64,000 nt of DNA from assembly GCA_052379845.1 (NCBI GenBank), contig JBQTCF010000008.1, one strand, 5' to 3'. A model generated the notes under the pieces. The model ran no database searches. It was not told where the DNA came from and worked only from the letters and a program-made list of their open reading frames with translations. This DNA comes from Roseinatronobacter sp052379845. Its GTDB lineage: Bacteria > Pseudomonadota > Alphaproteobacteria > Rhodobacterales > Rhodobacteraceae. Below, piece after piece: positions 25,075 through 33,469 of the stretch. How positions within the stretch are numbered: the stretch's first letter is position 1; every line of letters begins with the position of its first letter. Made by a program: the position numbers and the translations under genes.

Positions 25075-25959
25075 ATGACGGACAAGGCCGCATTGAACCA
25101 ATGGTATTGTCTGGACCCGCTAGATGTTGTGCCACAAGGGGACAGCAAGAATATTCTTCTGGGCCAGCCGCTTGATATTCACCGCACAGCGCAGAATTTC
25201 GCGGTGCATGCCAATGGCCAGCCCGTCCGGCACATGCTGGGTTTTGGCCATCTTTGGGCAACGCTGGGCCGCCCTGATGCCGGACTGCCCGAAATTGCGG
25301 AGGCGACTGAGCCCGACCGGCGCCATGTGCCATGCGGCGGCGTAATGGTGCGCGCATCAGGCTTGCGCATTGTCGAGAATTTTCTGGACATGGCACATTT
25401 TCCGTTTGTGCATACGGACATTCTGGGGTCGGAACCCCATACAGAAGTGTTGCACTACGCGTGCGAAATCCGGCGTGATGTTGACGAAGTGTGGGCCACG
25501 GATTGCAAATTCGTGCAACCCAAAGCCGCCCTTTCGGCCACGGATGCGATTGACACGCGCTATATGTATCGTGTTGCGCGCCCGTTGGTGGTGATGCTGT
25601 ATAAAACCTGCCCGTCAGACCCCGACCGCTGGGATGTGATCTGCCTGTTTGTGCAGCCCCTGGGGCCTGAGCTGTGCCGCGCCCATGCCATGATGTTTCT
25701 GATTGACAGCACGTCGGCCCAACGCGACCTGATCGGATTTCAGCAGGTCATATTTCTGCAAGACCGCATCATTCTGGAAAACCAGCGCCCACGGTTGTTG
25801 CCGCTGGAACCGCGTCTTGAAACGCCAACCCGCGCTGATGCGTCATCCATCGCGTATCGGCGCTGGCTGAAGGAAAAGGGCTTTGTCTACGGCACCACGC
25901 TTGGCCCGGCCGAAACGACAAGTGCCGCCTGGCGGTTCGGGGCCACGCTGGAACAATAG
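25075..25959 (+). CDS. Rieske-less aromatic-ring-oxygenase-type catalytic subunit (NdmC-like), copy 2
   Basis: A 294-residue paralogue of 17170-18012. The iron motif is N102-x-x-D105...H108...H113, and the late carboxylate is D230. The N-terminal Rieske domain is again missing: no C-x-H/C-x-x-H pair is present. Long blocks are identical to copy 1 (for example ENFLDMAHFPFVHTDILGS and the IAYRRWLKEKG tail), but the middle of the domain, which lines the substrate pocket in this family, differs clearly. It is transcribed alone, divergent from the Rieske/GST operon, across the shared promoter region with the LysR palindrome. It probably uses the same Rieske partner on a different substrate or position. 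Confidence 0.85.
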   Translation: MTDKAALNQWYCLDPLDVVPQGDSKNILLGQPLDIHRTAQNFAVHANGQPVRHMLGFGHLWATLGRPDAGLPEIAEATEPDRRHVPCGGVMVRASGLRIVENFLDMAHFPFVHTDILGSEPHTEVLHYACEIRRDVDEVWATDCKFVQPKAALSATDAIDTRYMYRVARPLVVMLYKTCPSDPDRWDVICLFVQPLGPELCRAHAMMFLIDSTSAQRDLIGFQQVIFLQDRIILENQRPRLLPLEPRLETPTRADASSIAYRRWLKEKGFVYGTTLGPAETTSAAWRFGATLEQ

Positions 25960-25991
25960 CGGCAGGGCTGTCGCGTCTTGTGCGCCACCCT

Positions 25992-26759
25992 TTAGCCGTG
26001 CTGCGCCGTAGCGCGCAAGGCGGGCAGCCCTACCCCCACGGCGTCAAACCCGCCATCAACGGCCACTGTCTGGCCGGTGACATAGCTGGCCTTGTCCGAG
26101 CACAGGAAGGTGATCACCTCGGCAATCTCGGATTCCTTGCCATAGCGGTTCAGGGGGATGGCATCATGATATGCGGCGCGAATTTCGGGCGAATGCACTG
26201 CCAGCGCCAGTTTTGTGTCCACAGGGCCGGGTGCCACGCAATTGGCGCGAATGCCCCATTCCCCCAGTTCCGCCGCCTGTTGGCCCGTCAGGTGAATGAC
26301 CGCCGCCTTGGATGTGCCATAGGCCACGCGCAAGGTGCTGGCGCGCAGCCCCGATATGGACGCGATGTTCACAATCGCGCCGCCCTGCTTCTTCAGATGC
26401 GGGATAACCGCTTGCGATGTCAGGAAAACCCCGTCCAGATTGGTGGCCATCACCTGTCGCCAGATCGCAAGGTCCGTGTCGCCCAACGGGCGAAAATCTG
26501 CCACGCCCGCATTATTGACCAGCGCATCAATACGCCCGAAACGCGCCAGAACCTGTGTGACCATGGTATCCACCTGTTCGGGCAGGGACACATCGCAGTC
26601 AAACGCCTGCGCGCCATCACAGCCTTGGGCGGCGTCACGCAGCGCGGGGGCGTCGCGGTCAATCATCGCCACATGCCAGCCCTGCGCCAGAAACAGCCGC
26701 GTGGTGGCCAGGCCTATGCCGCGCGCCGCACCCGTGACGATTGCTGTTTTGACAGTCAT
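25992..26759 (-). CDS. Short-chain dehydrogenase/reductase (SDR)
   Basis: A 255-residue classical SDR. The cofactor motif TGAARGIG is near residue 10, the NNAG motif is present, the catalytic serine is in NIASISG, and YGTSK supplies the tyrosine and lysine. An aspartate (MIDRD) at the end of the second beta strand favours NAD over NADP. It follows the TRAP transporter genes after 36 bases on the same strand, so it probably oxidises or reduces a hydroxy/oxo group of the imported acid. It converges with the second Rieske-less oxygenase. Confidence 0.88.
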   Translation of the reverse strand: MTVKTAIVTGAARGIGLATTRLFLAQGWHVAMIDRDAPALRDAAQGCDGAQAFDCDVSLPEQVDTMVTQVLARFGRIDALVNNAGVADFRPLGDTDLAIWRQVMATNLDGVFLTSQAVIPHLKKQGGAIVNIASISGLRASTLRVAYGTSKAAVIHLTGQQAAELGEWGIRANCVAPGPVDTKLALAVHSPEIRAAYHDAIPLNRYGKESEIAEVITFLCSDKASYVTGQTVAVDGGFDAVGVGLPALRATAQHG

Positions 26760-26795
26760 TCAGTTCCCCTTTCTGTATCGGAATTTCGTCGCGCC

Positions 26796-28130
26796 CTAGC
26801 GCAGCCAGTGCACCAGAATTTGCGACATGGACGGCACTGCCGCCACCACCGCAATGCCCACCAATGACGCCAGCAAGAAGGGCATGGTGCCGCGCGCGAC
26901 CTGTTCAATCTTCATGCGGGTAACATTGGCCGCGACATACAGGTTTATGCCCACTGGCGGCGTGATCAGCCCGATGGCCAGATTGACCATGACCAGCACC
27001 CCGAACCACACCGGGTCCCACCCCATTTCGCGCGCCACCGGCAGGAAAATGGGCAGCGCAATGAACATGACCGTCACAGGGTCCATGAACATACCGGCCA
27101 CCAGTAAGATGACCATGATGACCAGCAAGATGACCCATTCATTCTGACTAAGCCCCAGAAGCGCGCCAGAATAGCTGCGCACCAGATCATCGACTGTCAC
27201 CACCCAGCCAAACAGACTGGCATAGGCCACAATCAGCATCACCACCGCAGATGACGCCGCAGCCGTGCCCAATGCATCATAAAGTTTGCGCAGCGTCAGC
27301 GTGCGGTAAGCCAGCGCGCCGACACCCAGCGCATAGACCGTGGCAACCAATGCGGCCTCGGTCGGGGTGAAAATGCCGGAATATATGCCGCCCAGAATGA
27401 CCACAGGCGTCATCAGGCCCCAGAAACTGTCGCGGAAGCTTAGCCATAATTTCCGGCGGCGCGGCGCGTTTGCATAGGGTTCTGGCATCAACGCTGTCAG
27501 GCTGGGGCTTGTGTCAGGCGCGGTGCGGCGGCGCGCGAAGGGCAGCACCGCAGCCATGGTCAGCGCCATGAACACGCCCGGAATAATGGCCGCGATAAAC
27601 AACCGCGAAATGGAGGTTTCCGCGATAACCCCGTAAATGACCAACCCGATGGAGGGCGGTATCACAATGGAAAACGCAGCCCCCGTGCACACCAGCCCCG
27701 CAGCAAACGCGCGGTCGTAGCCGTCTTCTTCCATACCTTTGATAATCATGGGGCCGATCGCCGCAACTGATGCCGGGCCGGACCCGCTGACCGCGCCCCA
27801 GAACAGGCACACCACCGTGCCCACAACCCCCATTCCGCCGGGCAGGCCGCCCACAGCCACGCGGAAAAACCGGATCATGCGTTCGGCAATGCCCAAGCTG
27901 CCCATCAGCGTGCCCGCCAGAATAAAGAACGGGATCGCCAGAAGCGAGAATTTGGTAATGCCCGTGGCAATCAGGTCGCCGGCAAGTTCCAGCCCGAACC
28001 CGATTTCCCACATCGCATAAAGCGCAGACAACCCCAGCGCGAAAGCCACCGGCAGGCGCAAGGCCATCAGCAGGAAAAAGATGATGATCATCTGCGTGCC
28101 CGCCGATGAGATGCCCAGGAATTCAAACAT
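26796..28130 (-). CDS. TRAP transporter large permease (DctM family)
   Basis: A 444-residue inner-membrane protein with about twelve hydrophobic segments and the family hallmarks: an N-terminal LRLPVAFALG-like start, the GAVSGSGPASVAAIGPM loop and ITPPVGINLYVAANV near the C-terminus. It forms the main ion-coupled channel of a TRAP importer. The start overlaps the small permease by 8 bases. With the binding protein upstream and a dehydrogenase downstream, it imports an organic acid; which one is not visible. Confidence 0.92.
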   Translation of the reverse strand: MFEFLGISSAGTQMIIIFFLLMALRLPVAFALGLSALYAMWEIGFGLELAGDLIATGITKFSLLAIPFFILAGTLMGSLGIAERMIRFFRVAVGGLPGGMGVVGTVVCLFWGAVSGSGPASVAAIGPMIIKGMEEDGYDRAFAAGLVCTGAAFSIVIPPSIGLVIYGVIAETSISRLFIAAIIPGVFMALTMAAVLPFARRRTAPDTSPSLTALMPEPYANAPRRRKLWLSFRDSFWGLMTPVVILGGIYSGIFTPTEAALVATVYALGVGALAYRTLTLRKLYDALGTAAASSAVVMLIVAYASLFGWVVTVDDLVRSYSGALLGLSQNEWVILLVIMVILLVAGMFMDPVTVMFIALPIFLPVAREMGWDPVWFGVLVMVNLAIGLITPPVGINLYVAANVTRMKIEQVARGTMPFLLASLVGIAVVAAVPSMSQILVHWLR

Positions 28131-28611
28131 CAGGCGTGCCCCAGCTGTCCTTGCCGTGCAAAACGTCCCATGCGTGCTGCAAATACCGCAAGATGATCAG
28201 GCCAAACCCGAACGGCAATGCGGCCTGATAATACCATGCCGGAATTCCCAGCCCGTAAGACCGCATACCGACACGTTTGATATTCATCATCGCATCCCAT
28301 GAAAACCATGCCGACAGCGCCAGCAACCCCACCGACAGCGCGACCGACAGCAAAAACACCGGCACCCATAACGGGCGCGGCAACATGTCATGCACCAGCG
28401 TGACGGCCAGATGCTCGCCCCGCCGTGCGGCAAGGGCCGCGCCGAAAATGGTCAGCAGCAAGAAGCCGTTGACCAGCAATTCCTCGCTGGCGGCAAAGGA
28501 CAGGTTGGTGCCGTAGCGCACAACCACATTGGCAAACCCCAACAGGGTCATGCCCAGAAACAGGATTGCGCAGATGATCTTTTCTGCGTCGCGCAAAAGG
28601 AAACGTATCAT
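28123..28611 (-). CDS. TRAP transporter small permease (DctQ family)
   Basis: A 162-residue membrane protein with four hydrophobic segments, the usual DctQ size, and the family pattern FANVVVRYGTN and EELLVNGFLLLTIFGAALAARRGEHLAV. It partners the large permease whose gene it overlaps. A 12 bp-stem hairpin separates it from the binding-protein gene, so it is probably made at lower level than the binding protein. Confidence 0.9.
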   Translation of the reverse strand: MIRFLLRDAEKIICAILFLGMTLLGFANVVVRYGTNLSFAASEELLVNGFLLLTIFGAALAARRGEHLAVTLVHDMLPRPLWVPVFLLSVALSVGLLALSAWFSWDAMMNIKRVGMRSYGLGIPAWYYQAALPFGFGLIILRYLQHAWDVLHGKDSWGTPDV

Positions 28612-28633
28612 CTGCAGCGCCCCCGCAAAATAA

Positions 28634-28663
28634 ATCCCATGGCCCGGTCAGGGGCCATGGGAT
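28634..28663 (-). terminator. Strong hairpin between TRAP binding protein and permease genes
   Basis: Perfect 12 bp inverted repeat (ATCCCATGGCCC/GGGCCATGGGAT) with a 6 base loop and no T tract. It sits just after the binding-protein stop. Such hairpins commonly protect the upstream message or partly end transcription, so the binding protein outnumbers the permease. Confidence 0.7.
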
Positions 28664-28672
28664 GGACAGACC

Positions 28673-29677
28673 TTAGTTTACTGCGGCAATGGCGTCCTGA
28701 AACGCGCCCACGATTTCCGGCCCGACGCGTTCGGCCCATTGGTCGAATGCGGGTTGTGTGGCGGTGCGGAATGCGTCCAGTTCATCCGCGCTGGGTTCAT
28801 AGACTTCCATGCCTTGCGCGCGCAGGAATTCGATGCCCTGTGCGGTGCCTTCGCGGGTAATCTCGCGCTGGTATGCCATGGCTTCTTGCGCGGTTTCACG
28901 CAGGATGGTCTGCATGTCGGCATCGTAGCTGTCCCATTTCGCCTTGGAAATGCCAAGGAAGATGGGGTCATAGGAATAATGCCACGCCGTCAGGTGTTTT
29001 TGCACTTCATAGACCTGTTGGGGAATGATCACCGCGCCAATGGGGTTTTCCTGACCATCGACAACGCCCTGTTGCAGCGCCGACATGGTTTCGCCCCACT
29101 GCATTTGTTGCGGGTTGGCGCCCAATGCGTTCATGACGTCAATATACATGGGCCCGGCCACGCGCATGTTCAGCCCGCGCATATCTTCAGGCGTGCGGAT
29201 GGGGCGGACGTTGTTTGTCACTTCACGAAAGCCGTTTTCGCCCCATGCCAGAACGACAATTCCCTTGTCCAGCAGGATATCGGCCAGCATTTCGCCGGGC
29301 GCCCCTTGGGTTGTGGCGTCCACCTGGTCATAGCTGGAATACAGATAGGGCAGCGAGAAGACGGCCATTTCCGGCACCAGTGGCGTCACGTTGATGGCAG
29401 ATGTCACCACCAGATCCAGCGCGCCGCGCCCGACCATTTCGGCCTGACGCATCTGGTCCCCGCCCGAAAGCTGCGCATTGGGGAAAACGCGCACATCCAG
29501 CGCGCCATCGGTGCGTTCGGCCAGCAATTCGCCAAATTTTTCCGCGCCCTGATGCCAGGTTGTGGTGTCGCCTGTGTTATGTGACAGGCGCAGGGTTTCC
29601 GCGCCCGCCGCGCCAAGGCCCAGCATACCGGCCAATGCGGCCGCAAGTGCTGTCCCGCTTACGCGTGCAAATGTCAT
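28673..29677 (-). CDS. TRAP transporter substrate-binding protein (DctP family)
   Basis: A 334-residue periplasmic protein. The signal peptide is clear (hydrophobic ALAAALAGMLGLGAAGA, cleavage before ETLRLSHNT). DctP features follow: HQGAEKFGELLAERTDGALDVRVFPNAQLSGGDQM, the GLNMRVAGP segment with the arginine that binds the substrate carboxylate, and the ALQQGVVDGQENP motif. GGAGGA lies 6-7 bases before the ATG at 29677; the reading frame extends further up but has no such site. It selects a carboxylate ligand for the DctQM permease and is divergent from the IclR regulator. Confidence 0.92.
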   Translation of the reverse strand: MTFARVSGTALAAALAGMLGLGAAGAETLRLSHNTGDTTTWHQGAEKFGELLAERTDGALDVRVFPNAQLSGGDQMRQAEMVGRGALDLVVTSAINVTPLVPEMAVFSLPYLYSSYDQVDATTQGAPGEMLADILLDKGIVVLAWGENGFREVTNNVRPIRTPEDMRGLNMRVAGPMYIDVMNALGANPQQMQWGETMSALQQGVVDGQENPIGAVIIPQQVYEVQKHLTAWHYSYDPIFLGISKAKWDSYDADMQTILRETAQEAMAYQREITREGTAQGIEFLRAQGMEVYEPSADELDAFRTATQPAFDQWAERVGPEIVGAFQDAIAAVN

Positions 29678-29746
29678 GTTTTCCTCCTCCTCGTGGTGTT
29701 CAGCGGCCTGCGCCATGACGTTGCACAAACCGAACCCTGTATAGCG

Positions 29747-29761
29747 TTCATATAGTGGACC
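29747..29761. promoter_or_regulatory. Putative IclR operator, half 1
   Basis: TTCATATAGTGGACC, 70 bases before the TRAP binding-protein start. It matches the reverse complement of 29864-29878 at 13 of 15 positions, and the pair points inward across the divergent promoter region. Confidence 0.55.
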
Positions 29762-29863
29762 GTTCAAATTCAAGAATGCAAGAAAAACTTGCAACTTTGA
29801 AAAGATAAATCAACAATAGGCAAATCATCACTGTGGTTTTCGCTGCGGCAATCGCTACCATTG

Positions 29864-29878
29864 GGTCCATAATATGAA
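29864..29878. promoter_or_regulatory. Putative IclR operator, half 2, overlapping the iclR start
   Basis: GGTCCATAATATGAA, the inverted partner of 29747-29761. It covers the ATG of the regulator gene itself, which also has no visible ribosome site, so binding here would repress the regulator directly. Confidence 0.5.
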
Positions 29879-30677
29879 ACATGACAGGGCAGAACCCGTG
29901 ATTGGCGGCGCGCAAAGCGTCGACAGGGCGCTGTCGTTGCTGGGTCTTATCGGGCGGCATTCTGTGCAGGGCCTGACGCTGACTGCGCTGGTTTCGCAAT
30001 CGGGGCTGAACAAGGCCACAGTGCGCCGCCTGCTTCTGGCGTTGATGCGTGCGGGGCTGGTCGAACAGGCCGCCGAGTCCCGCGCCTATCATCTGGGCAG
30101 CGAGGCGTATTTGCTGGGGTTGATGGCGCAGGGGCGGCATGGGCTGTTGTCGCTGGCCATGGACAGTTTGCAGCAGCTTGCGCGCAGCACGGGGGACGCG
30201 GCGTTCCTGTCTGTGCGGCGCGGCGTCTATGCCGTTTGCCTGCACCGCGAGGATGGCGCGCACCCCATACGCACATATGCCCTTATGCCGGGGGGGCACC
30301 ATCCGCTGGGGGTGGGGGCAGGGTCGCTGGCCATGCTGGCCGCCCTGCCCGACCCAGAAGTGGATGGTGTCCTTACCGCCACGGCGGATGAGCTGCGCGA
30401 CAACTACCCGCGATTGGGCGGCGAAGGGTTGCGCGCCCATGTGGCCCGCACCCGCGCCCAAGGATATGCCCTGAACCCCGGCCTGATATTTGAGGATTCA
30501 TGGGGTCTGGGCGTGGCGCTGCATGGGCCGGATGGCGGGCTTGTCGGCGCATTGTCGCTGGCCGCCATCGAAAGCAGGATGCGCGAACCGCGCCGCAGTG
30601 ACATGTTGCACGCCCTGCGCACACAGGCGCGCCAAATTGAACAACGGCTGGCCCAAGGCCAAACCAACCACGCATGA
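29874..30677 (+). CDS. IclR-family transcriptional regulator
   Basis: A 267-residue regulator. The N-terminal winged helix (SVDRALSLLGLIGR...LVSQSGLNKATVRRLLLALMRAGLVEQ) is followed by the IclR effector domain (STGDAAFLSVRRGVYAVCLHREDG and the C-terminal VGALSLAA block). It sits between the TRAP/dehydrogenase operon on the minus strand and the thiolase/ligase operon on the plus strand and probably controls both. No Shine-Dalgarno is visible before the ATG, and a candidate self-binding site covers the start codon, suggesting low, autoregulated expression. Confidence 0.9.
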   Translation: MKHDRAEPVIGGAQSVDRALSLLGLIGRHSVQGLTLTALVSQSGLNKATVRRLLLALMRAGLVEQAAESRAYHLGSEAYLLGLMAQGRHGLLSLAMDSLQQLARSTGDAAFLSVRRGVYAVCLHREDGAHPIRTYALMPGGHHPLGVGAGSLAMLAALPDPEVDGVLTATADELRDNYPRLGGEGLRAHVARTRAQGYALNPGLIFEDSWGLGVALHGPDGGLVGALSLAAIESRMREPRRSDMLHALRTQARQIEQRLAQGQTNHA

Positions 30678-30695
30678 CAGCAAGGAAACCATGAT

Positions 30696-31865
30696 ATGAC
30701 ACGCGCACAGATCATTGGCTGGGGCCATACCCCGTTTGGCAAATCAGACCATCCCGACACCGAAACCCTGATGGCCGCTGCCATTGCCCCCGCGCTGGCG
30801 CATGCGGGCATTGATGCGGCTGATGTGGATGGTATTTTCGCAGGCGTTTACAATAACGGCTTTTCCAAACAGGATTTTCAGGGCGCGCTAGTGGCGATGG
30901 GCGACGCGCGCTTTGCCCATACGCCCGCAACACGGTTCGAAAACGCCTGCGCCACAGGGTCGGCGGCGCTGTTTGGCGCGATGGATTTTATCGAATCCGG
31001 GCGCGGGACTATCGCGCTGGTGGTGGGTGCCGAAAAAATGACCGCCACCCCCACCGCCGATGTGGGTGACATTTTGCTGGGTGCCAGCTACCGCGCGGAA
31101 GAAGCGGATATTGACGGCGGGTTTGCGGGTCTGTTTGGCACCATCGCCAATTCGTATTTCCAGCGCTATGGCGACCGGTCCGAAGAATTGGCCATGATTG
31201 CCGCGAAGAACCACGCCAATGGCATGGCCAACCCCTATGCCCATATGCGCAAGGATTTCGGTGTGGCGTTTTGCAACACTGTCTCGGACCGCAACCCTGT
31301 TGTGGCCGGTCCGCTGCGCCGCACCGATTGCTCGCTTATCTCGGACGGGGCGGCGGTTCTGGTGCTGGCCAGTGCCGAAGTGGCGGCCACGATGCCCCGC
31401 GCGATCGGCTTTCGTGCCCGCGCGCAGGCCAATGACATCATGGCCCTGTCACGCCGCGATGTGCTGGAATTTCGCGGCGCGCGCATGGCATGGGACAAGG
31501 CATTGATGGCAGCGGGGCTGACGCTGGAGGATCTGGACCTTGTTGAAAGCCATGATTGTTTCACCATCGCCGAAATGCTGGAATATGAGGCCATGGGGCT
31601 GGCGGAACAGGGGCAGGGCCACCGTGTTATCCGCGACGGGATCACGCGCAAGGACGGGCGGCTGCCTGTCAACCCGTCGGGCGGGCTGAAATCCAAGGGT
31701 CACCCGATTGGCGCAACGGGGGTGTCCATGCATGTCATGGCCGCAATGCAACTGATGGATGACGCGGGCGACATGCAGATCAAGGGCGCGAAGCTTGCGG
31801 GTGTGTTCAATATGGGCGGTGCGGCAGTGGCGAATTATGTGTCCATCATGGAGCGCGTGAAATGA
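30696..31865 (+). CDS. Thiolase-like protein (SCP2-type acetyl-CoA acetyltransferase)
   Basis: A 389-residue thiolase-superfamily protein. The nucleophilic cysteine is C85 (ENACATGSAA) and the catalytic histidine lies in KSKGHPIGATG. The second cysteine motif (CxG) of degradative thiolases is replaced by NMGGAAVANY, as in SCP2-type thiolases. It would cleave or form a 3-oxoacyl-CoA bond, though some members act only as scaffolds for a small DUF35 partner, which is not seen here. AAGGA precedes the ATG. The stop overlaps the acyl-CoA ligase start by 4 bases. Confidence 0.87.
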   Translation: MTRAQIIGWGHTPFGKSDHPDTETLMAAAIAPALAHAGIDAADVDGIFAGVYNNGFSKQDFQGALVAMGDARFAHTPATRFENACATGSAALFGAMDFIESGRGTIALVVGAEKMTATPTADVGDILLGASYRAEEADIDGGFAGLFGTIANSYFQRYGDRSEELAMIAAKNHANGMANPYAHMRKDFGVAFCNTVSDRNPVVAGPLRRTDCSLISDGAAVLVLASAEVAATMPRAIGFRARAQANDIMALSRRDVLEFRGARMAWDKALMAAGLTLEDLDLVESHDCFTIAEMLEYEAMGLAEQGQGHRVIRDGITRKDGRLPVNPSGGLKSKGHPIGATGVSMHVMAAMQLMDDAGDMQIKGAKLAGVFNMGGAAVANYVSIMERVK

Positions 31866-33469
31866 GGGATGATCTGTCATCGGGCGTGACCCCCTATTCC
31901 ACGCGGGTGATGAACCTGTCGCATTTCCTGACCGAAAGCGCGCGCAGGCTGGGAAATGCAGTGGGGTTCGTGTGGGGCGCGCGCACATGGTCATGGGCGG
32001 AACTGGACGCGCGCGCCGGGGCCTTTGCCCATGCGCTGGCCCATGATTACGGTGTGGTCAAGGGCGACCGCATTCTGGTGCAATCCGCCAATTGCAACCA
32101 GATGCTGGAAGCAATGTTTGCCTGCTGGCGCATTGGCGCGGTCTGGGTGCCTGCAAATTACCGCCTGTCGCCTGATGATCTGGCGGGGCTTGCGCAATCA
32201 TCGGGCGCGCGCGGGTTGATTTGCGGCGCGCCGTTTCCCGACCATGCGGCGGCCTGCGCCACTCTGGTGGATTTCACCATTGCCATTGGTGCGGCCCCGT
32301 TCGCGCAGGAGTATGAAGCACTTGTCGCGCGTCATATGGGCCGCACGCCCACGCCGGTTGCCGTGCAACGCGATGATCCGGCGTGGTTTTTCTTCACCTC
32401 GGGGACGACGGGCAAACCAAAGGCTGCGGTGCTGACACATGGGCAACTGGCCTTTGTGGTCACAAACCACCTGTGCGACCTGATGCCCGGCACTGGCCCT
32501 GATGACGCATCGCTTGTGGTGGCGCCCCTGTCGCATGGCGCGGGTATTCACCAGCTTGCGCAGGTCGCGCATGGGGTCAAGACCATCCTTCCTGCGCGCG
32601 CCAGCTTCGACCCCGCCGAGATATGGGCCCTTGTCGCGCAGTGGCGTGTCACCAACATGTTTACAGTGCCCACAATCGTAAAACTGCTGGTTGAACATGA
32701 CGCCGTGGACCAGCATGATCATTCCAGTTTGCGCCATGTCATCTATGCGGGCGCGCCGATGTACCGCGCCGATCAGGTGCGCGCATTGCAAAAGCTGGGG
32801 CCGGTTCTGGTGCAATATTTCGGGCTGGGCGAGGTGACGGGGAATATTACTGTCCTGCCCCCCTGCCACCACCACCTTGATGATACATCTATGCGTATTG
32901 GCACTTGCGGGTTTGCCCGCACGGGAATGCAGGTGCAGATACAGGATGAACACGGCGACGAACTGCCCTTCGGGCAAACCGGCGAGATTGCGGTGATTGG
33001 CCCTGCCGTGTTCGCGGGGTATTTCAACAACCCTGACGCCAACGCGAAATCCTTTCGCAATGGCTGGTTTCTGACCGGCGATCTGGGCCATATGGACGCG
33101 CAGGGCTTTGTTTACCTGACAGGGCGCGCGTCTGATATGTATATTTCCGGCGGGTCCAATATCTACCCGCGCGAGATTGAAGAAAAGCTGCTGCTGCACC
33201 CCGACCTGTCGGAAGTGGCGGTGCTGGGTATACCAGATCAGGTCTGGGGCGAGGTGGGCATGGCGGTTTGCGTGCCGCGCGCCGGTGCTGCCCCGTCCCC
33301 GGAAGCGCTGCTGGAATGGCTGGGGCCAAAACTGCCGCGCTACAAGATGCCGCGCCATATGGTGTTCTGGGACGCGCTGCCAAAATCCGGCTATGGCAAG
33401 ATCACCAAGAAAATGATCCATGAAGAATTGCAAACGCGCGGCCAGTTGCCCTTGGCGCCCCCGTCATGA
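31862..33469 (+). CDS. Acyl-CoA synthetase (AMP-forming)
   Basis: A 535-residue member of the ANL superfamily. The phosphate loop FFTSGTTGKPKAAV, the A5 region (YFGLGEVTGN), the hinge motif GWFLTGDLG, GRASDMYISGGSNIYPREIEE, and the C-terminal lysine in KSGYGKITKK are all present. It activates a carboxylic acid through an adenylate to its CoA thioester. The overlap with the thiolase gene and the TRAP carboxylate importer across the regulator suggest it activates the acid imported by that transporter. The acid itself (fatty, aromatic or other) cannot be told from sequence. Confidence 0.9.
   Translation: MRDDLSSGVTPYSTRVMNLSHFLTESARRLGNAVGFVWGARTWSWAELDARAGAFAHALAHDYGVVKGDRILVQSANCNQMLEAMFACWRIGAVWVPANYRLSPDDLAGLAQSSGARGLICGAPFPDHAAACATLVDFTIAIGAAPFAQEYEALVARHMGRTPTPVAVQRDDPAWFFFTSGTTGKPKAAVLTHGQLAFVVTNHLCDLMPGTGPDDASLVVAPLSHGAGIHQLAQVAHGVKTILPARASFDPAEIWALVAQWRVTNMFTVPTIVKLLVEHDAVDQHDHSSLRHVIYAGAPMYRADQVRALQKLGPVLVQYFGLGEVTGNITVLPPCHHHLDDTSMRIGTCGFARTGMQVQIQDEHGDELPFGQTGEIAVIGPAVFAGYFNNPDANAKSFRNGWFLTGDLGHMDAQGFVYLTGRASDMYISGGSNIYPREIEEKLLLHPDLSEVAVLGIPDQVWGEVGMAVCVPRAGAAPSPEALLEWLGPKLPRYKMPRHMVFWDALPKSGYGKITKKMIHEELQTRGQLPLAPPS

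Noticed and set aside
32198..33433. 411-codon open frame on the minus strand
   Set aside because: It is the complement of the acyl-CoA ligase, whose motifs are intact; composition is that of a shadow frame.
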